Notes: generated by a model not told the origin, from the letters alone. A DNA stretch of 64,000 nt from Acidovorax sp. SUPP3334 (GCF_030159055.1 NZ_BQXQ01000006.1:62001-126000), one strand, 5' to 3'. Shown: positions 1 through 10,975, counted from the stretch's first letter. Numbers and translations: made by a program.

Positions 1-1
1 C

Positions 2-1664
<1,663 letters not shown>

Positions 1665-1687
1665 TTCCCCTTTTGCAGGAGCCCACC

Positions 1688-2944
1688 ATGGACACGAAAG
1701 CCAAGACCGACATCCGCCAACTGCGCATCAACGGCGAGCGCCTGTGGGATTCGCTCATGGAGCTGGCGCAGATCGGCGCCACGCCCAAGGGCGGCGTCTG
1801 CCGCCTCACGCTCACCGACCTGGACAAGCAGGGCCGCGACCTCGTCACCCGCTGGGCACGCGAGGCCGGCATGACGGTCACCATCGACCAGATCGGCAAC
1901 GGCTTCATGCGCCGCGCGGGGCGCGACAACAGCCTGCCGCCCATCATGACCGGCAGCCACATCGACACCCAGCCGACCGGCGGCAAGTTCGACGGCAACT
2001 ACGGCGTGCTGGCCGGCATCGAGGTCGTGCGCACGCTGAACGACCACGGCATCGAGACCGAGGCCCCGATCGAAGTCGCTTTCTGGACCAACGAAGAGGG
2101 CTCGCGGTTCGTGCCGGTGATGATGGGCTCGGGCGTGTTCGCCAAGGCCTTCACCCTGGAACACGCCTATGCCGCCGCCGACACCGAGGGCAAGACGGTG
2201 AAGGGTGAACTCGAGCGCATCGGCTACGTGGGCGACCAGGTGCCGGGCGACCACCCCATCGGCGCGTATTTCGAAACCCACATCGAGCAGGGCCCGGTGC
2301 TGGAGGACAACGACAAGACCATCGGCGTGGTGACCGGCGTGCTCGGCATCCGCTGGTACGACTGCACCGTGACCGGCATGGAAGCCCACGCCGGCCCCAC
2401 GCCCATGGCCCTGCGCAAGGACGCGCTTCAGGTCGCCACCCACCTCATGCAGGAGGTGGTGGCCTGCGCCCATCGCCACCCGCCGCACGGGCGCGGCACG
2501 GTGGGCATGGTGCAGGTGCACCCCAACAGCCGCAACGTGATTCCGGGGCAGGTCAAGTTCAGCATCGACCTGCGCAACGCCACCGATGCCGATTGCGAAA
2601 GCATGGACCGGGACATCCGCGACGTGGCGGCCCGCCTCAGTGTCGAGACCGGCCTGCCGATCCAGATCGACCTGGTGTCCAGCTATCCCGCGCAGGTGTT
2701 CCATCCCGACTGCGTGGAGGCGGTCGGCCGGGCCGCCGCCAGCCTGGGCTACAGCCACATGCCCGCGGTGTCCGGCGCCGGGCACGATGCGGTGTACATG
2801 GCGCGCCTGGCGCCGGCCGGCATGGTGTTCATTCCCTGCAAGGACGGCATCAGCCACAACGAGATCGAAGACGCCAAGCCCGAGCACATCACGGCCGGCT
2901 GCAACGTGCTGTTGCACGCCATGCTGGAGCGCGCGGGCACCTGA
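1688..2944 (+). CDS. N-carbamoyl-beta-alanine / N-carbamoyl-L-amino-acid amidohydrolase (M20 family)
   Basis: Zn-dependent hydrolase of 418 residues that removes the carbamoyl group from the product of the preceding enzyme, releasing CO2, ammonia and an amino acid. M20/AllC-type signatures are present: GSHIDTQPTGGKFDGNYG (metal His and Asp), TNEEGSRF (bridging Glu), THIEQGPVLE, and the C-terminal GAGHDAVYMA with a metal-binding His. The ATG at 1688 is preceded by AGGAG and lies 23 bp after the hydantoinase stop. Allantoate amidohydrolase belongs to the same family, but the hydantoinase next door favours N-carbamoyl-beta-alanine or a carbamoyl amino acid. The stop codon is the start of a tandem decamer repeat. 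Confidence 0.88.
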   Translation: MDTKAKTDIRQLRINGERLWDSLMELAQIGATPKGGVCRLTLTDLDKQGRDLVTRWAREAGMTVTIDQIGNGFMRRAGRDNSLPPIMTGSHIDTQPTGGKFDGNYGVLAGIEVVRTLNDHGIETEAPIEVAFWTNEEGSRFVPVMMGSGVFAKAFTLEHAYAAADTEGKTVKGELERIGYVGDQVPGDHPIGAYFETHIEQGPVLEDNDKTIGVVTGVLGIRWYDCTVTGMEAHAGPTPMALRKDALQVATHLMQEVVACAHRHPPHGRGTVGMVQVHPNSRNVIPGQVKFSIDLRNATDADCESMDRDIRDVAARLSVETGLPIQIDLVSSYPAQVFHPDCVEAVGRAAASLGYSHMPAVSGAGHDAVYMARLAPAGMVFIPCKDGISHNEIEDAKPEHITAGCNVLLHAMLERAGT

Positions 2945-2980
2945 GTGGCACTGAGTGGCACTGAATGGCACTGAATGGCA
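2941..2980. repeat. four tandem 10-bp repeats at the end of the amidohydrolase gene
   Basis: Four back-to-back copies of the decamer CTGAGTGGCA / CTGAATGGCA: the first two are identical and the last two carry one shared G-to-A change. The array begins in the last codon of the amidohydrolase, so its first TGA is the stop codon, and every unit brings another TGA. It could be a slippage-prone microsatellite. Confidence 0.9.
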
Positions 2981-3096
2981 GCGTCTGCCGGGCGCGCAGG
3001 GCCTGCGGCGCTGTTACAGCAACCCTCCCGCGGTAGGGTTGTGGCACTGCGGCGGCGCGCATAACGTCCATCGCTTTGCTCCAAGCGATGCCTTCC

Positions 3097-4224
3097 ATGA
3101 CGACACCGACCCTGCACGCCCGCCACGCAGCCCCCGCGCCCATCCCTGCTTTCCCTGCAGCCCGCCTTTCCCTCCTGGCCGCCACGGTGGCCGCCGCCCT
3201 GGCACTGGCCGGCTGCGAAACCACCAACATGCGCATGGGCAGCCCCGACGCCAAGACCGTGGCCACGGGCAGCGCTGCCGGCGGCGCCACGCAAGGTGCC
3301 AGCAGCGAACTGGAACGCTGCGACGCGCCGCTGGGCACCGTCTCGCTCATCGAAAACCAGCAGGCCGGCTGGTACACCATTCTGCGCAACGAATACCGCC
3401 TGCCGCCGACGGCCAACCTGCTGCGCCTGCTGGTGCAACAGTCCAACTGCTTCGTGGTGATCGAGCGCGGCGCGGCCGGCATGACGGCCATGGACCGCGA
3501 GCGCGCCATCATGCAATCGGGCGAAATGCGCGGCGGCAGCAACTTCGGCAAGGGCCAGATGGTCGCCTCCGACTACGGCATGTCGCCCGAGATCGTGTTC
3601 AACAACGACAACGCGGGGGGCGCCTCCGCGTCCCTCGGCGGCCTGGTGGGCGGACGGGCGGGCGGCCTGCTGGCTGCGCTGGGCGGCAGCTTGAACACCA
3701 AGGAAGCGAGCGCGATGCTCACCCTCATCGACAACCGCTCCGGCGTTCAGGTGGCGGCGTCCGAGGGCAGCGCCTCCAAGACCGACTTCGGCGCGATGGG
3801 CCAGTTGTTCGGCGGGTCGGGTGGCGCGCGCCTGGGCGGCTACAGCAACACGGCCGAAGGCAAGGTGATCTCCGCGGCCTTCATGGACGCTTTCAACCAG
3901 ATGGTGCGGTCGCTGCGCAGCTACAAGGCGCAATCGGTGAAGGGCCAGGGCCTGGGCGGCGGCGGGCGCCTGGGCGTGGATGGCGGCGCGGCGCCCTCGC
4001 AGACCTCGGCACCTCGGGCGCAGGCCGCAGCAGCTGCTGCTGCTGGCGGAATGTCGCTGCGCGATGCGCAGGCCAAGCTGAACGCGCTGGGGCACGACAC
4101 CGGCACGCCGGATGGCGCCATGGGCGCCAAGACCGCGGCAGCCCTGCGCGCCTTCCAGAAAGAGCGCGGCCTGCCCGTGACCGGCCGGCTCGACGCCGCC
4201 ACTGCGGCACAGCTCAGCCAGTGA
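3097..4224 (+). CDS. CsgG-like lipoprotein with C-terminal peptidoglycan-binding domain
   Basis: Predicted exported lipoprotein, 375 residues from ATG 3097 (ATG 3088 and TTG 3076 are in-frame alternatives). The N-terminus is long and Ala/Pro-rich, followed by a hydrophobic segment ending in a lipobox (LALAGC, Cys at about residue 40). The middle part resembles the CsgG / curli-assembly family: a YTILRNEYRLPP segment, a VIERG strand, a Gly/Ala-rich helical stretch and a repeated ALNQMVRSLRSY-like end. Residues of about 318-375 form a PG_binding_1 domain (SLRDAQAKLNALG then AALRAFQKERGLPVTG). A low-complexity Ala/Gln linker joins the parts. The likely location is the periplasmic or outer-membrane face, tethered to peptidoglycan. 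No curli genes are nearby, so a role in curli export is not implied. Confidence 0.7.
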   Translation: MTTPTLHARHAAPAPIPAFPAARLSLLAATVAAALALAGCETTNMRMGSPDAKTVATGSAAGGATQGASSELERCDAPLGTVSLIENQQAGWYTILRNEYRLPPTANLLRLLVQQSNCFVVIERGAAGMTAMDRERAIMQSGEMRGGSNFGKGQMVASDYGMSPEIVFNNDNAGGASASLGGLVGGRAGGLLAALGGSLNTKEASAMLTLIDNRSGVQVAASEGSASKTDFGAMGQLFGGSGGARLGGYSNTAEGKVISAAFMDAFNQMVRSLRSYKAQSVKGQGLGGGGRLGVDGGAAPSQTSAPRAQAAAAAAAGGMSLRDAQAKLNALGHDTGTPDGAMGAKTAAALRAFQKERGLPVTGRLDAATAAQLSQ

Positions 4225-4231
4225 CGGTTTT

Positions 4232-4260
4232 CCGGGCGCGCCTTGACGGGGCGCGCCCGG
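4232..4260 (+). terminator. perfect 11-bp GC hairpin after the CsgG-like gene
   Basis: CCGGGCGCGCC and GGCGCGCCCGG flank a 7-nt loop, starting 8 bp after the stop codon. There is no T-run, so it may be a transcript-stabilising stem or a weak terminator. Confidence 0.55.
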
Positions 4261-4423
4261 TGGCCGAGCCGCTCGGCGCCGTCGCTGCGCCGCGGCAATA
4301 GGCCCTTGCCGCCCGTTGCGCGCACGCATCAAGGCACACGGAAACCGGGCTTTTACCCCCGCTCATCCATGGACGTTTCCCGTATCGTTGTTTCTTTTTG
4401 TAAACGATCTTCGGAGAAATGCC

Positions 4424-5986
4424 ATGAAATTGCGCACGCGCATCCTGCTGCTGTGCGGGGCCACCCTGCTGGGGCTGGTCGTGTTGTCGGCGGTGGCCCT
4501 GACCACCTTGCGCCAGTCGATGATGACCGAGCGGACCAACCAGCTGTCCACGCTGGTGGTGCTGGCCCATGCGGCCGCGCAGAAGGCCTATGACCTGGAA
4601 AAGGCCGGCCAGCTGTCCCATGAAGACGCCTTGAAGGAGGCCAAGCGCGCCATCGGCAGCTTTCACAAGGGTGACCAGTATTTCTTCGTGCGCGGTTTCA
4701 CCGACGACGTGAACTACGTGCACCCCAACCCCAAGCGCGTCGGCATCGTCGATGCCAAGGTGGGCAAGGAAGCCGGCGTGCGCTACCGCGCCGCGTTGCA
4801 AGGCAAGACCATCGGCACGGTGATCGCCAACGGCACGCGCCCCGGGGCCAAGGAAGAGGTCGAGAAGCTCTACGCCATCATCCATTTCGAGCCTTTCGAC
4901 TGGATCATCGGCTTCGGCGACTACATCGACGACATCGACCAGGCCTTCTGGCGCAACACGGCCATCCTGCTGTCCATCGGCGGCGTGCTGATGCTCGTGC
5001 TGGTGGCGCTGGCGTGGGACATGCTGCGCACCCTGGTGCGCCAACTGGGCGGCGAGCCGCAATACGCCGCAGAAGTGGTCCGCCAGATCGCCGACGGCAA
5101 CCTCGCCGTGGACGTGCACACCCGGCCCGGCGACAGCACCAGCATCCTGCATGCCATCCGCGCCATGCGCGACAACCTCGCGCGGTTGGTGCAACAGGTG
5201 CGCGACAGCACCGGCTCGATCACCACCGCATCGGCCGAGATCGCCTCCGGCAACGGCGACCTGTCGTCCCGCACCGAGTCGCAGGCCAGCGCCTTGCAGC
5301 AGACCGCCGCGTCGATGGAGGAGCTGACCTCCACCGTGCAGCAGAACGCCGACAACGCGCGCCGCGCCAACGAACTGGCCATGTCCGCCTCGGGCGTGGC
5401 CGTGCGCGGCGGCGCTGTGGTCGATCAGGTGGTGGACACCATGGGCTCGATCGATGCCTCGTCGCGCAAGATCGTGGACATCATCGGCGTGATCGACGGC
5501 ATCGCCTTCCAGACCAACATCCTGGCGCTCAATGCCGCCGTGGAAGCCGCCCGCGCGGGCGAGCAGGGCCGGGGCTTCGCCGTGGTCGCCTCCGAGGTGC
5601 GCAGCCTGGCCCAGCGCAGCGCGGCCGCCGCGAAAGAGATCAAGGGGCTGATCGACGACTCGGTCGCCAAGGTCGGCGTGGGCACCCAGCTGGTCAAGCA
5701 GGCCGGTGCCACCATGCGCGAGATCGTGGAGGGCGTGCAGCGCGTCACCTCCATGGTGGGCGAGATCAGCGCGGCCAGCGCCGAGCAGAGCGCCGGCATC
5801 GCCCAGGTGAACCAGGCCGTCTCGCAGATGGACCAGGGCACGCAGCAGAACGCCGCGCTGGTCGAAGAGGCCCTGGCGGCGGCGCAATCGCTCAGCCACC
5901 AGGCCCAGGCGCTGGCCCATACCGTGGACCAGTTCCGCGTGGCGCAGGACGTGGGGAGCGTGACCAGTCGGCAATTGCTGCTCTAG
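4424..5986 (+). CDS. methyl-accepting chemotaxis protein with periplasmic single-Cache domain
   Basis: Inner-membrane chemoreceptor of 520 residues that relays ligand binding to CheA/CheW. Order: transmembrane helix 1 (about 7-28), periplasmic single Cache domain (about 35-170, with [10 protein letters not shown] and HPNPKRVG motifs typical of sCache_2), transmembrane helix 2 (about 178-198), HAMP (to about 265), then the MCP signalling domain with the conserved tip [20 protein letters not shown]. No C-terminal CheR-docking pentapeptide is present; the protein ends RQLLL. The start at 4424 follows GGAG at suitable spacing. No che genes are adjacent, so this is an orphan receptor. Cache_2 receptors often sense small organic acids, but the ligand is not readable here. 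Confidence 0.93.
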   Translation: MKLRTRILLLCGATLLGLVVLSAVALTTLRQSMMTERTNQLSTLVVLAHAAAQKAYDLEKAGQLSHEDALKEAKRAIGSFHKGDQYFFVRGFTDDVNYVHPNPKRVGIVDAKVGKEAGVRYRAALQGKTIGTVIANGTRPGAKEEVEKLYAIIHFEPFDWIIGFGDYIDDIDQAFWRNTAILLSIGGVLMLVLVALAWDMLRTLVRQLGGEPQYAAEVVRQIADGNLAVDVHTRPGDSTSILHAIRAMRDNLARLVQQVRDSTGSITTASAEIASGNGDLSSRTESQASALQQTAASMEELTSTVQQNADNARRANELAMSASGVAVRGGAVVDQVVDTMGSIDASSRKIVDIIGVIDGIAFQTNILALNAAVEAARAGEQGRGFAVVASEVRSLAQRSAAAAKEIKGLIDDSVAKVGVGTQLVKQAGATMREIVEGVQRVTSMVGEISAASAEQSAGIAQVNQAVSQMDQGTQQNAALVEEALAAAQSLSHQAQALAHTVDQFRVAQDVGSVTSRQLLL

Positions 5987-6104
5987 TGCTTCGCCCGCTG
6001 CGCTAGTAACCAGTTGCTCGGCCGGCTGTGAAAACCGTTGCTGGGTGCTCACGCCCACGCAAAGCCATGCCATGCCTTGGGTCCATGTCGGCTGAAAGCA
6101 GCCT

Positions 6105-6755
6105 TTATGGCTTGCGCTTGCGCAATTCGTCGAGAAAGCGCTTTGCCCAGGGCGAGCTTTGCTCCACTGAATTCGGATCGATCAGCCCCAGTAGCTTGAA
6201 GGAATGGGCTCCTTTCCCATAAGGGAGCTTTGTCCGGCAGGAGGCTGTGGCACTCTGCAGTGCCGCATAGACAATCGCCTTGCTGGTGGATTCGCACGTG
6301 GACGCGGGTTTGGCCTGCGCCTTGAATCCGTGCCCGAAAAATGCAGCCACTGTGTTCCAGTCGGCCAGAAACCAGCTTTCCATGCATTGCGCCATCAAAT
6401 GGGCATCTTGATCGGTGGCTTGAGCGGGAACGCTCCAACCCGCCTGATCCGACAGATGGCTCCACGGTCTGAAGGCGGGGCTGTGCGGAGGCTGATGCTG
6501 CGCTTTTAGCGGCTCTTCACTGTCCACCAGCAGCATGGCGTTCCGTCCTTGTTGTATAGCCGTTCGGAAGCTGTCGAATGCCTGCTCCCTGCCGCCGCAA
6601 GCGACGACGCGAGGGCGGCGAGTGTTACCTAGGTCTGTCTTGGCGAAAAAGGCAGCGAAAGCCTTGCGCAACTCTTTGTTCAGTGATTCGCTGTGGGCCC
6701 CGCTTCCACCGCCTTCGGCATAAACATAAAGATCGTCTTTGGTGCGCTTTACCAT
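6105..6755 (-). CDS. DUF4276-like (TOPRIM-type) protein, partner of the ATPase
   Basis: Protein of 216 residues starting MVKRTKDDLYVYAEGGG. It shows the plan of DUF4276/RloB-like proteins, which are thought to have a TOPRIM-like fold: an early strand with an acidic residue and glycines (YAEGGGSG), a strand with RPRVVACGGR, then AMLLVDSEEPL with clustered acidic residues. A WFLADW helix and a basic C-terminus (DELRKRKP) follow. The start overlaps the ATPase stop (ATGGTAA) and is preceded by GGGGGAACGAG, so the two are translationally coupled. Base composition is visibly lower in GC than in the flanking core genes, suggesting acquisition. In known ATPase-TOPRIM pairs the second protein is the nuclease or toxin effector; that role is inferred here. 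Confidence 0.7.
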   Translation of the reverse strand: MVKRTKDDLYVYAEGGGSGAHSESLNKELRKAFAAFFAKTDLGNTRRPRVVACGGREQAFDSFRTAIQQGRNAMLLVDSEEPLKAQHQPPHSPAFRPWSHLSDQAGWSVPAQATDQDAHLMAQCMESWFLADWNTVAAFFGHGFKAQAKPASTCESTSKAIVYAALQSATASCRTKLPYGKGAHSFKLLGLIDPNSVEQSSPWAKRFLDELRKRKP

Positions 6756-7978
6756 CTCGTTCCCCCTATCTGGCCCCGCATCCACAGATCCCCCAGGCGG
6801 TATTTTTCAAGCCAGGGAGCCATGTCTGTCGCATCCAGCCGCTCGATGCGCGAACCGCTCGCCCCCCTTGCCCCAACGGGCTCTGCTGATTCACTTGGTT
6901 CGCGGGTGCCGCCCGGGTCTCGCTCGCACACCAGGATGTTTTCCGGGCGTTCTGAAAAAGCGTCCACAAAAGCCGGGGCGTGGGTGGTCACGATCCACTG
7001 GGCGCGTGTACTGGCCTCTGACAACAGATGGGCCAGTTGGGGAAGGATGTCTGGATGCAGCCCCAGCTCAGGCTCTTCCAACACTATCAGCGGAGGCGGC
7101 GCCGGGTCGCATAAAACCGTGAGCAGGGCGAGGTATCGCAAAGTGCCATCGGACAGGCGCGTAGCGGGTATGGGTCCTGAGGTTTCAATCAGGAAGATTT
7201 GCGCATTGCCGCCGTCGTTGATCTGGACATGCATGTCTTCGATGCCCTCATAAACCAGCCGCAGCCCTTCCATGAATTGTTTCCAGGCGGGGCGGTGCAT
7301 TTTGAGGCGATTGATCACCAGTGCCAGGTTCGAGTAGTCCTGTTCCAGCCGATCGCTTGGTAAATCGGTCCGCTGCTGCAGCCGGGGCGTCGCATAACGC
7401 CCGAACGTCCATTCCCTGTACAGCCGGATAGCGTCGAACTGATCGGCCAGCCAAGTCATTTCCGGATACAGGTCCGCATCGCGCTTTTGCGCCAGGATGG
7501 ATTGGTCGGGTTTGATGGTCTCACGCACCAGCTTGCGTTCACCGATGCCGCGCGTGTTCAGTACAGGCCGGCCCTCGTTCCAACGGTAATAGAAATAGGG
7601 GTCCTCCCTGCCGGGGGCGGCCTGCTCGTTTTCCAGGAACTCGTCCCGCACGGCAAGGCGGCCACCCTCCTGGTTCAAGGCCAAGCCATAACGGAAGTCG
7701 TTGTTTCCCTGGGGGTTGGCGATCAGGGCCTCGATGCGCGCATCGCGACGGGCCGCCGACGATTCCGATTTGTAGAGCCAGTCCTGGATGCCGCCACCGT
7801 CGCGAATGGGCTTGGTGAGCTGCCCCGGCGCGGCCTGGAGTATGGAGAGCGCCTCCAGAAAGTTGGACTTCCCCGATCCGTTGGGTCCGATGAGGATGTT
7901 TAACGGGCCCAGGGGGACGGCTTCGCTTTCCGGGCCGTAGCTCAGAAAGCTGGTGAGTTTCAGGCTTTTGATCAGCAT
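6749..7978 (-). CDS. AAA ATPase (AAA_15/AAA_21, ABC/SMC-like)
   Basis: ATPase of 409 residues with an ABC/SMC-type head. It has a Walker A at 31-38 (GPNGSGKS) just after an N-terminal FLSYGPE strand, a signature-like RLSDGTLRYLALL, a Walker B and D-loop region (LIVLEEPELGLHPD) and a switch strand (WIVTTHAPAFVD). The central part is a helical insert without recognised domains. This is the plan of the RecF-like ATPases found in OLD, PARIS, AbiL and related defence modules. It lies 24 bp after nadM in the same direction and overlaps the DUF4276-like gene downstream. GC content is lower than in nadM. An alternative is a house-keeping RecF-like ATPase, but pairing with DUF4276 argues for an accessory two-gene module. 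Confidence 0.85.
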   Translation of the reverse strand: MLIKSLKLTSFLSYGPESEAVPLGPLNILIGPNGSGKSNFLEALSILQAAPGQLTKPIRDGGGIQDWLYKSESSAARRDARIEALIANPQGNNDFRYGLALNQEGGRLAVRDEFLENEQAAPGREDPYFYYRWNEGRPVLNTRGIGERKLVRETIKPDQSILAQKRDADLYPEMTWLADQFDAIRLYREWTFGRYATPRLQQRTDLPSDRLEQDYSNLALVINRLKMHRPAWKQFMEGLRLVYEGIEDMHVQINDGGNAQIFLIETSGPIPATRLSDGTLRYLALLTVLCDPAPPPLIVLEEPELGLHPDILPQLAHLLSEASTRAQWIVTTHAPAFVDAFSERPENILVCERDPGGTREPSESAEPVGARGASGSRIERLDATDMAPWLEKYRLGDLWMRGQIGGTRW

Positions 7979-8002
7979 GGCGATGCTTGTGGCTGACGGT
8001 GC

Positions 8003-9043
8003 TTACGCGGCGCTATCGGTGATTTTCAAGAAGTGGTCCAGCATGTGGAAGTGGTCTTCGAAGAAGGCCTCTTCCATGGCCGCCAGTTCGGCGATGGGCG
8101 TCCATTGCACCTGCATGGCGTCGTCGTCGGCCTGCACGGCGGGGAAGGGCGCATCGCCCAGATCGAAGTAGTGGGCGTGCGTGATGGTGCGCCCGCGCTG
8201 GCTGCGGTCGGGGTGGTCGAAGACGGCGGTGTCGCGCAGGGCGCGGCGCAGGATGGCGGCGGGCACGTCGCAATGCGTTTCCTCGGCCAGTTCGCGCAGG
8301 CACGACTGCCACAGCGTCTCGCGCTGCTCGATGAACCCGCCCGGCATGGCCAGCTGGCCTTTGCCCGGGGCGTGCGCGCGGCGGATGATGAGCACGTGGT
8401 CCTGGCAGCGCAGCACGGCGTCCACGGTGACGAACACCGGCGCATAGGGCGCCTGCGCCCAGGATTCGCGGTAGCGGCGCAGCACGCGCCATTCTTCCTG
8501 CAGGGCCGCGTAGTGCGGCTGCTGCGCGAACACGTCCAGAAATTCGAGCGTGCTCGCCGGTACCTGGTCGGCCAGCGGCCCCAGCGCCGTGAGCACCCCC
8601 TGCGGCGACGCGCCGAAGTAGGCTTCGCGGATGGCCGTGGCATCGATGGTGCCCTGGCGTTCCATCGGAATGAGCGACCAGCCCGGGAAGGCATCCAGAT
8701 AGCTGCTGGTCGCGTCCTTGAAGTGCCCCACCAGGCCGATGCGCGCATCGGGCAGCACATGCAGCGACACGGCACGCAGCACGGCGGCGACCCACAGGGC
8801 CTCGTTGTAGTAGTCGCGCACGGGCAGCACGGTCAGCCGGGCGCGGTCGGCCTCGGGCAGGGCGTTGCGCAGCATGGATTCGCGTTCGGCCCAGGTGAAC
8901 GGGTTCTTGGGCGAGCGGGCCTGCCAGGCCGAACCCATGACCACGATCACGTTGTTGGCGCTGTCCAGCGCGCGCTGCAAAAGGGCCAGGTGGCCGTTGT
9001 GGACGGGCTCGAAGCGGCCGATGTAGATGGCGGTGTCGTACAT
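8003..9043 (-). CDS. nadM: bifunctional NMN adenylyltransferase / Nudix hydrolase
   Basis: Two-domain cytoplasmic enzyme of 346 residues. The N-terminal NadM nucleotidyltransferase makes NAD from NMN and ATP (YIGRFEPVHNGH at 8-18, and TIDATAIRE near 132 as the ISTxxxR-like motif). The C-terminal Nudix domain has an intact box: Gly236, Glu242, Arg250-Glu251, Glu254-Glu255, expected to hydrolyse ADP-ribose or a related compound. The fusion is the classic NadM-Nudix arrangement. The start at 9043 gives the expected MYDTAIYIG. It is the last NAD gene of the cluster; the ATPase/DUF4276 pair follows after only 24 bp. A 228-bp gap with a repeat separates it from nadE, so it may have its own promoter. 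Confidence 0.95.
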   Translation of the reverse strand: MYDTAIYIGRFEPVHNGHLALLQRALDSANNVIVVMGSAWQARSPKNPFTWAERESMLRNALPEADRARLTVLPVRDYYNEALWVAAVLRAVSLHVLPDARIGLVGHFKDATSSYLDAFPGWSLIPMERQGTIDATAIREAYFGASPQGVLTALGPLADQVPASTLEFLDVFAQQPHYAALQEEWRVLRRYRESWAQAPYAPVFVTVDAVLRCQDHVLIIRRAHAPGKGQLAMPGGFIEQRETLWQSCLRELAEETHCDVPAAILRRALRDTAVFDHPDRSQRGRTITHAHYFDLGDAPFPAVQADDDAMQVQWTPIAELAAMEEAFFEDHFHMLDHFLKITDSAA

Positions 9044-9177
9044 GTGTGTTCCGGTTGGGCTCCCCGTGCCGTGAGCGGCGCCGTCGGGGCTGCTGGGAAT
9101 GTAGCCGGCATGGCCGGGGCGGGCGGCCAGCCCTGCCAGAAACCCCGCTGCGGCCTGCTGGACGCATGTAAAAGCGT

Positions 9178-9237
9178 TTGCTATAAAAATAATAGCTATA
9201 TGCCGTAGTATTTATTGTGCTGGAGGCCTTTTTGATG
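9178..9237 (+). repeat. interspersed 60-bp repeat, copy A
   Basis: Near-complete copy of the repeat that recurs in this window: hairpin GCTAT-N7-ATAGC (9180-9196), then TATATGCC, an AT-rich spacer, and GCTGGAGGCCTTTTTG. It lies in the 228-bp gap between nadE (stop 9272) and nadM (start 9043). Confidence 0.85.
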
Positions 9238-9271
9238 CATGGCCTTCAGGGCTGGCAGGGCACGCGCCCGT

Positions 9272-10975
9272 TCACACGTACCGCGCGGCGATGGGCATCT
9301 GCCGTCCCGTACCGAACGCCTTGGCGCGCACGCGCACGATCGGCGGGGCCTGGCGCCGCTTGTATTCGCTGCGCGCCACCATCATGCGCACCCGGTGGGC
9401 CAGCGCCCGGCCTTCCTCGCTGGTGCTCAGCTGGGCGGCGAACGCGTGGGCCGATGCGTACTCGGCGCGCGACAGGCCTTCTCCTTCGATCAGCAGCTTG
9501 AGAATCTCGTCCAGCACCGGGTAGGGCGGCAGGCTGTCGGCGTCTTTCTGGCCGGGCGCGAGTTCGGCCGACGGGGGCTTGTCGATGATGGCCTGCGGGA
9601 TGAGTTCGCGCCCCGCGTTCTCGTTGACGTGTCGCGACAGCTCGAAGATCTCCGTCTTGTAGAGGTCGCCCAGCAGCCCCAGGCCGCCGTTGGTGTCGCC
9701 GTACAGCGTGCAGTAGCCCACCGAGATCTCCGACTTGTTGCCGGTGGTCAGCAGCAGGTGCCCGAAGGCGTTGGAATATTCCATCAGCGTCGTGCCGCGG
9801 ATGCGCGCCTGCACGTTCTCCAGCGGCAGCCCGCGCAGCGGCTGGCCGAAGCTGGCCTCGAACTGCTTCGAAAAACCCGTCACCAGTTCCGCGATGGGGT
9901 GCGTGTGCAGCACCACGCCCAGGTTGCGGCACAGCTGCACGGAATCGTCCACCGAGCCGCTCGACGAAAAGTGCGAAGGCATGGTGATGCCCACCACGTT
10001 CTCCGGACCGAGCGCCTCGGCCGCCAGCGCCAGGGTGAGCGCGCTGTCGATGCCGCCCGAGCTGCCCACCACCGCCTGGGTGAAGCCGCAGCGGCGCGCA
10101 TAGTCCCGCAGGCCCAGCACGATCTGCTGGCGGTAGAACGCCATCGTGGGCAGGCCTTGGCGCGGCACGGGGGGCAGGTCGGAGCCGTCCAGCCGGGCGA
10201 AATGCCCGTTGTCCAGCAGTTGCACGGTGGACACGTCTTCTTCGAAGCGGCGCGCCTCGAACACCACGCCGTCCTCCGGCTCGACCGCGAAGGATGCGCC
10301 GTCATACACCACCTGGTCGTGCCCGCCGACCTGGTTCACGTAAACGATCGGCAGGCCGTGCCGGCGCGCCGCATCGCCGAACACCTGGTGGCGCACCTCG
10401 CGCTTGCCGATGTGGCTCGGGCTCGCGTTGATGCTCACCACCAGGTCGGGTGCGGCATCGGCCATGCGCTGGAAGGGATTGGTCAGGTAGTCGGCGCCGG
10501 CATCGTTCCAGCCGTCCTCGCAGACGAGAAAGCCCACTTGCGACGTGCCGATGCGCAGCACCTTCGCCACGTCGGGCCCCGGCTCGAAATGGCGGCGCTC
10601 GTCGAAGATGTTGTAGGTGGGCAGAAGTTGCTTGGCGTACGACAGCCGCACCTCGCCGGCCCGCAGCACGCGCAGCGCGTTGTGCAGCCGCTTGCCCGGT
10701 CCGGGCGTGCGAATCGGCATGCCGACCACCCAGTGCAGCGCGGGCATGCCAGCAGAGGCCTGGCACAGCCGCGCCAGGCCCGCGTCCAGCCGTTCGAGAA
10801 AGGCGGGTTCGTCCAGCATGTCGCCGGGGTAGTACCCGCACAGCGAAAGTTCGGAGAACACCACCAGGTCGGACTGCGCGGCCGCGGCCTGCTGCGCGGC
10901 GGCGATCATGCGTTCGACGTTGCCTTCGATGTCGCCCACGGTGAGGTTGAGCTGGGCCAGGGTGATGCGGAGCAT
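9272..10975 (-). CDS. nadE: NAD+ synthase, glutamine-dependent
   Basis: Converts nicotinic acid adenine dinucleotide to NAD using glutamine as the amide donor. The protein has 567 residues. The N-terminal nitrilase-type glutaminase domain carries the triad Glu42 (SELSLCGY), Lys115 (SYAKQLLP) and Cys152 (VCEDGW). The C-terminal synthetase domain carries the PP-loop GSSGGIDSA at 304-312. The length is right for the two-domain form. The start at 10975 gives MLRITLAQLN, the usual beginning; upstream in-frame sequence is non-conserved. It lies 76 bp after pncB in the same direction and completes the salvage route nicotinamide, nicotinate, NaMN, NaAD, NAD, apart from a NadD step not seen here. Confidence 0.96.
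   Translation of the reverse strand: MLRITLAQLNLTVGDIEGNVERMIAAAQQAAAAQSDLVVFSELSLCGYYPGDMLDEPAFLERLDAGLARLCQASAGMPALHWVVGMPIRTPGPGKRLHNALRVLRAGEVRLSYAKQLLPTYNIFDERRHFEPGPDVAKVLRIGTSQVGFLVCEDGWNDAGADYLTNPFQRMADAAPDLVVSINASPSHIGKREVRHQVFGDAARRHGLPIVYVNQVGGHDQVVYDGASFAVEPEDGVVFEARRFEEDVSTVQLLDNGHFARLDGSDLPPVPRQGLPTMAFYRQQIVLGLRDYARRCGFTQAVVGSSGGIDSALTLALAAEALGPENVVGITMPSHFSSSGSVDDSVQLCRNLGVVLHTHPIAELVTGFSKQFEASFGQPLRGLPLENVQARIRGTTLMEYSNAFGHLLLTTGNKSEISVGYCTLYGDTNGGLGLLGDLYKTEIFELSRHVNENAGRELIPQAIIDKPPSAELAPGQKDADSLPPYPVLDEILKLLIEGEGLSRAEYASAHAFAAQLSTSEEGRALAHRVRMMVARSEYKRRQAPPIVRVRAKAFGTGRQMPIAARYV

Noticed and set aside
6049-6465. 138-residue frame on the minus strand overlapping the DUF4276-like gene
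   Set aside because: It is a different frame of the same DNA with no start signal and no motif; the DUF4276 frame is coupled to the ATPase.
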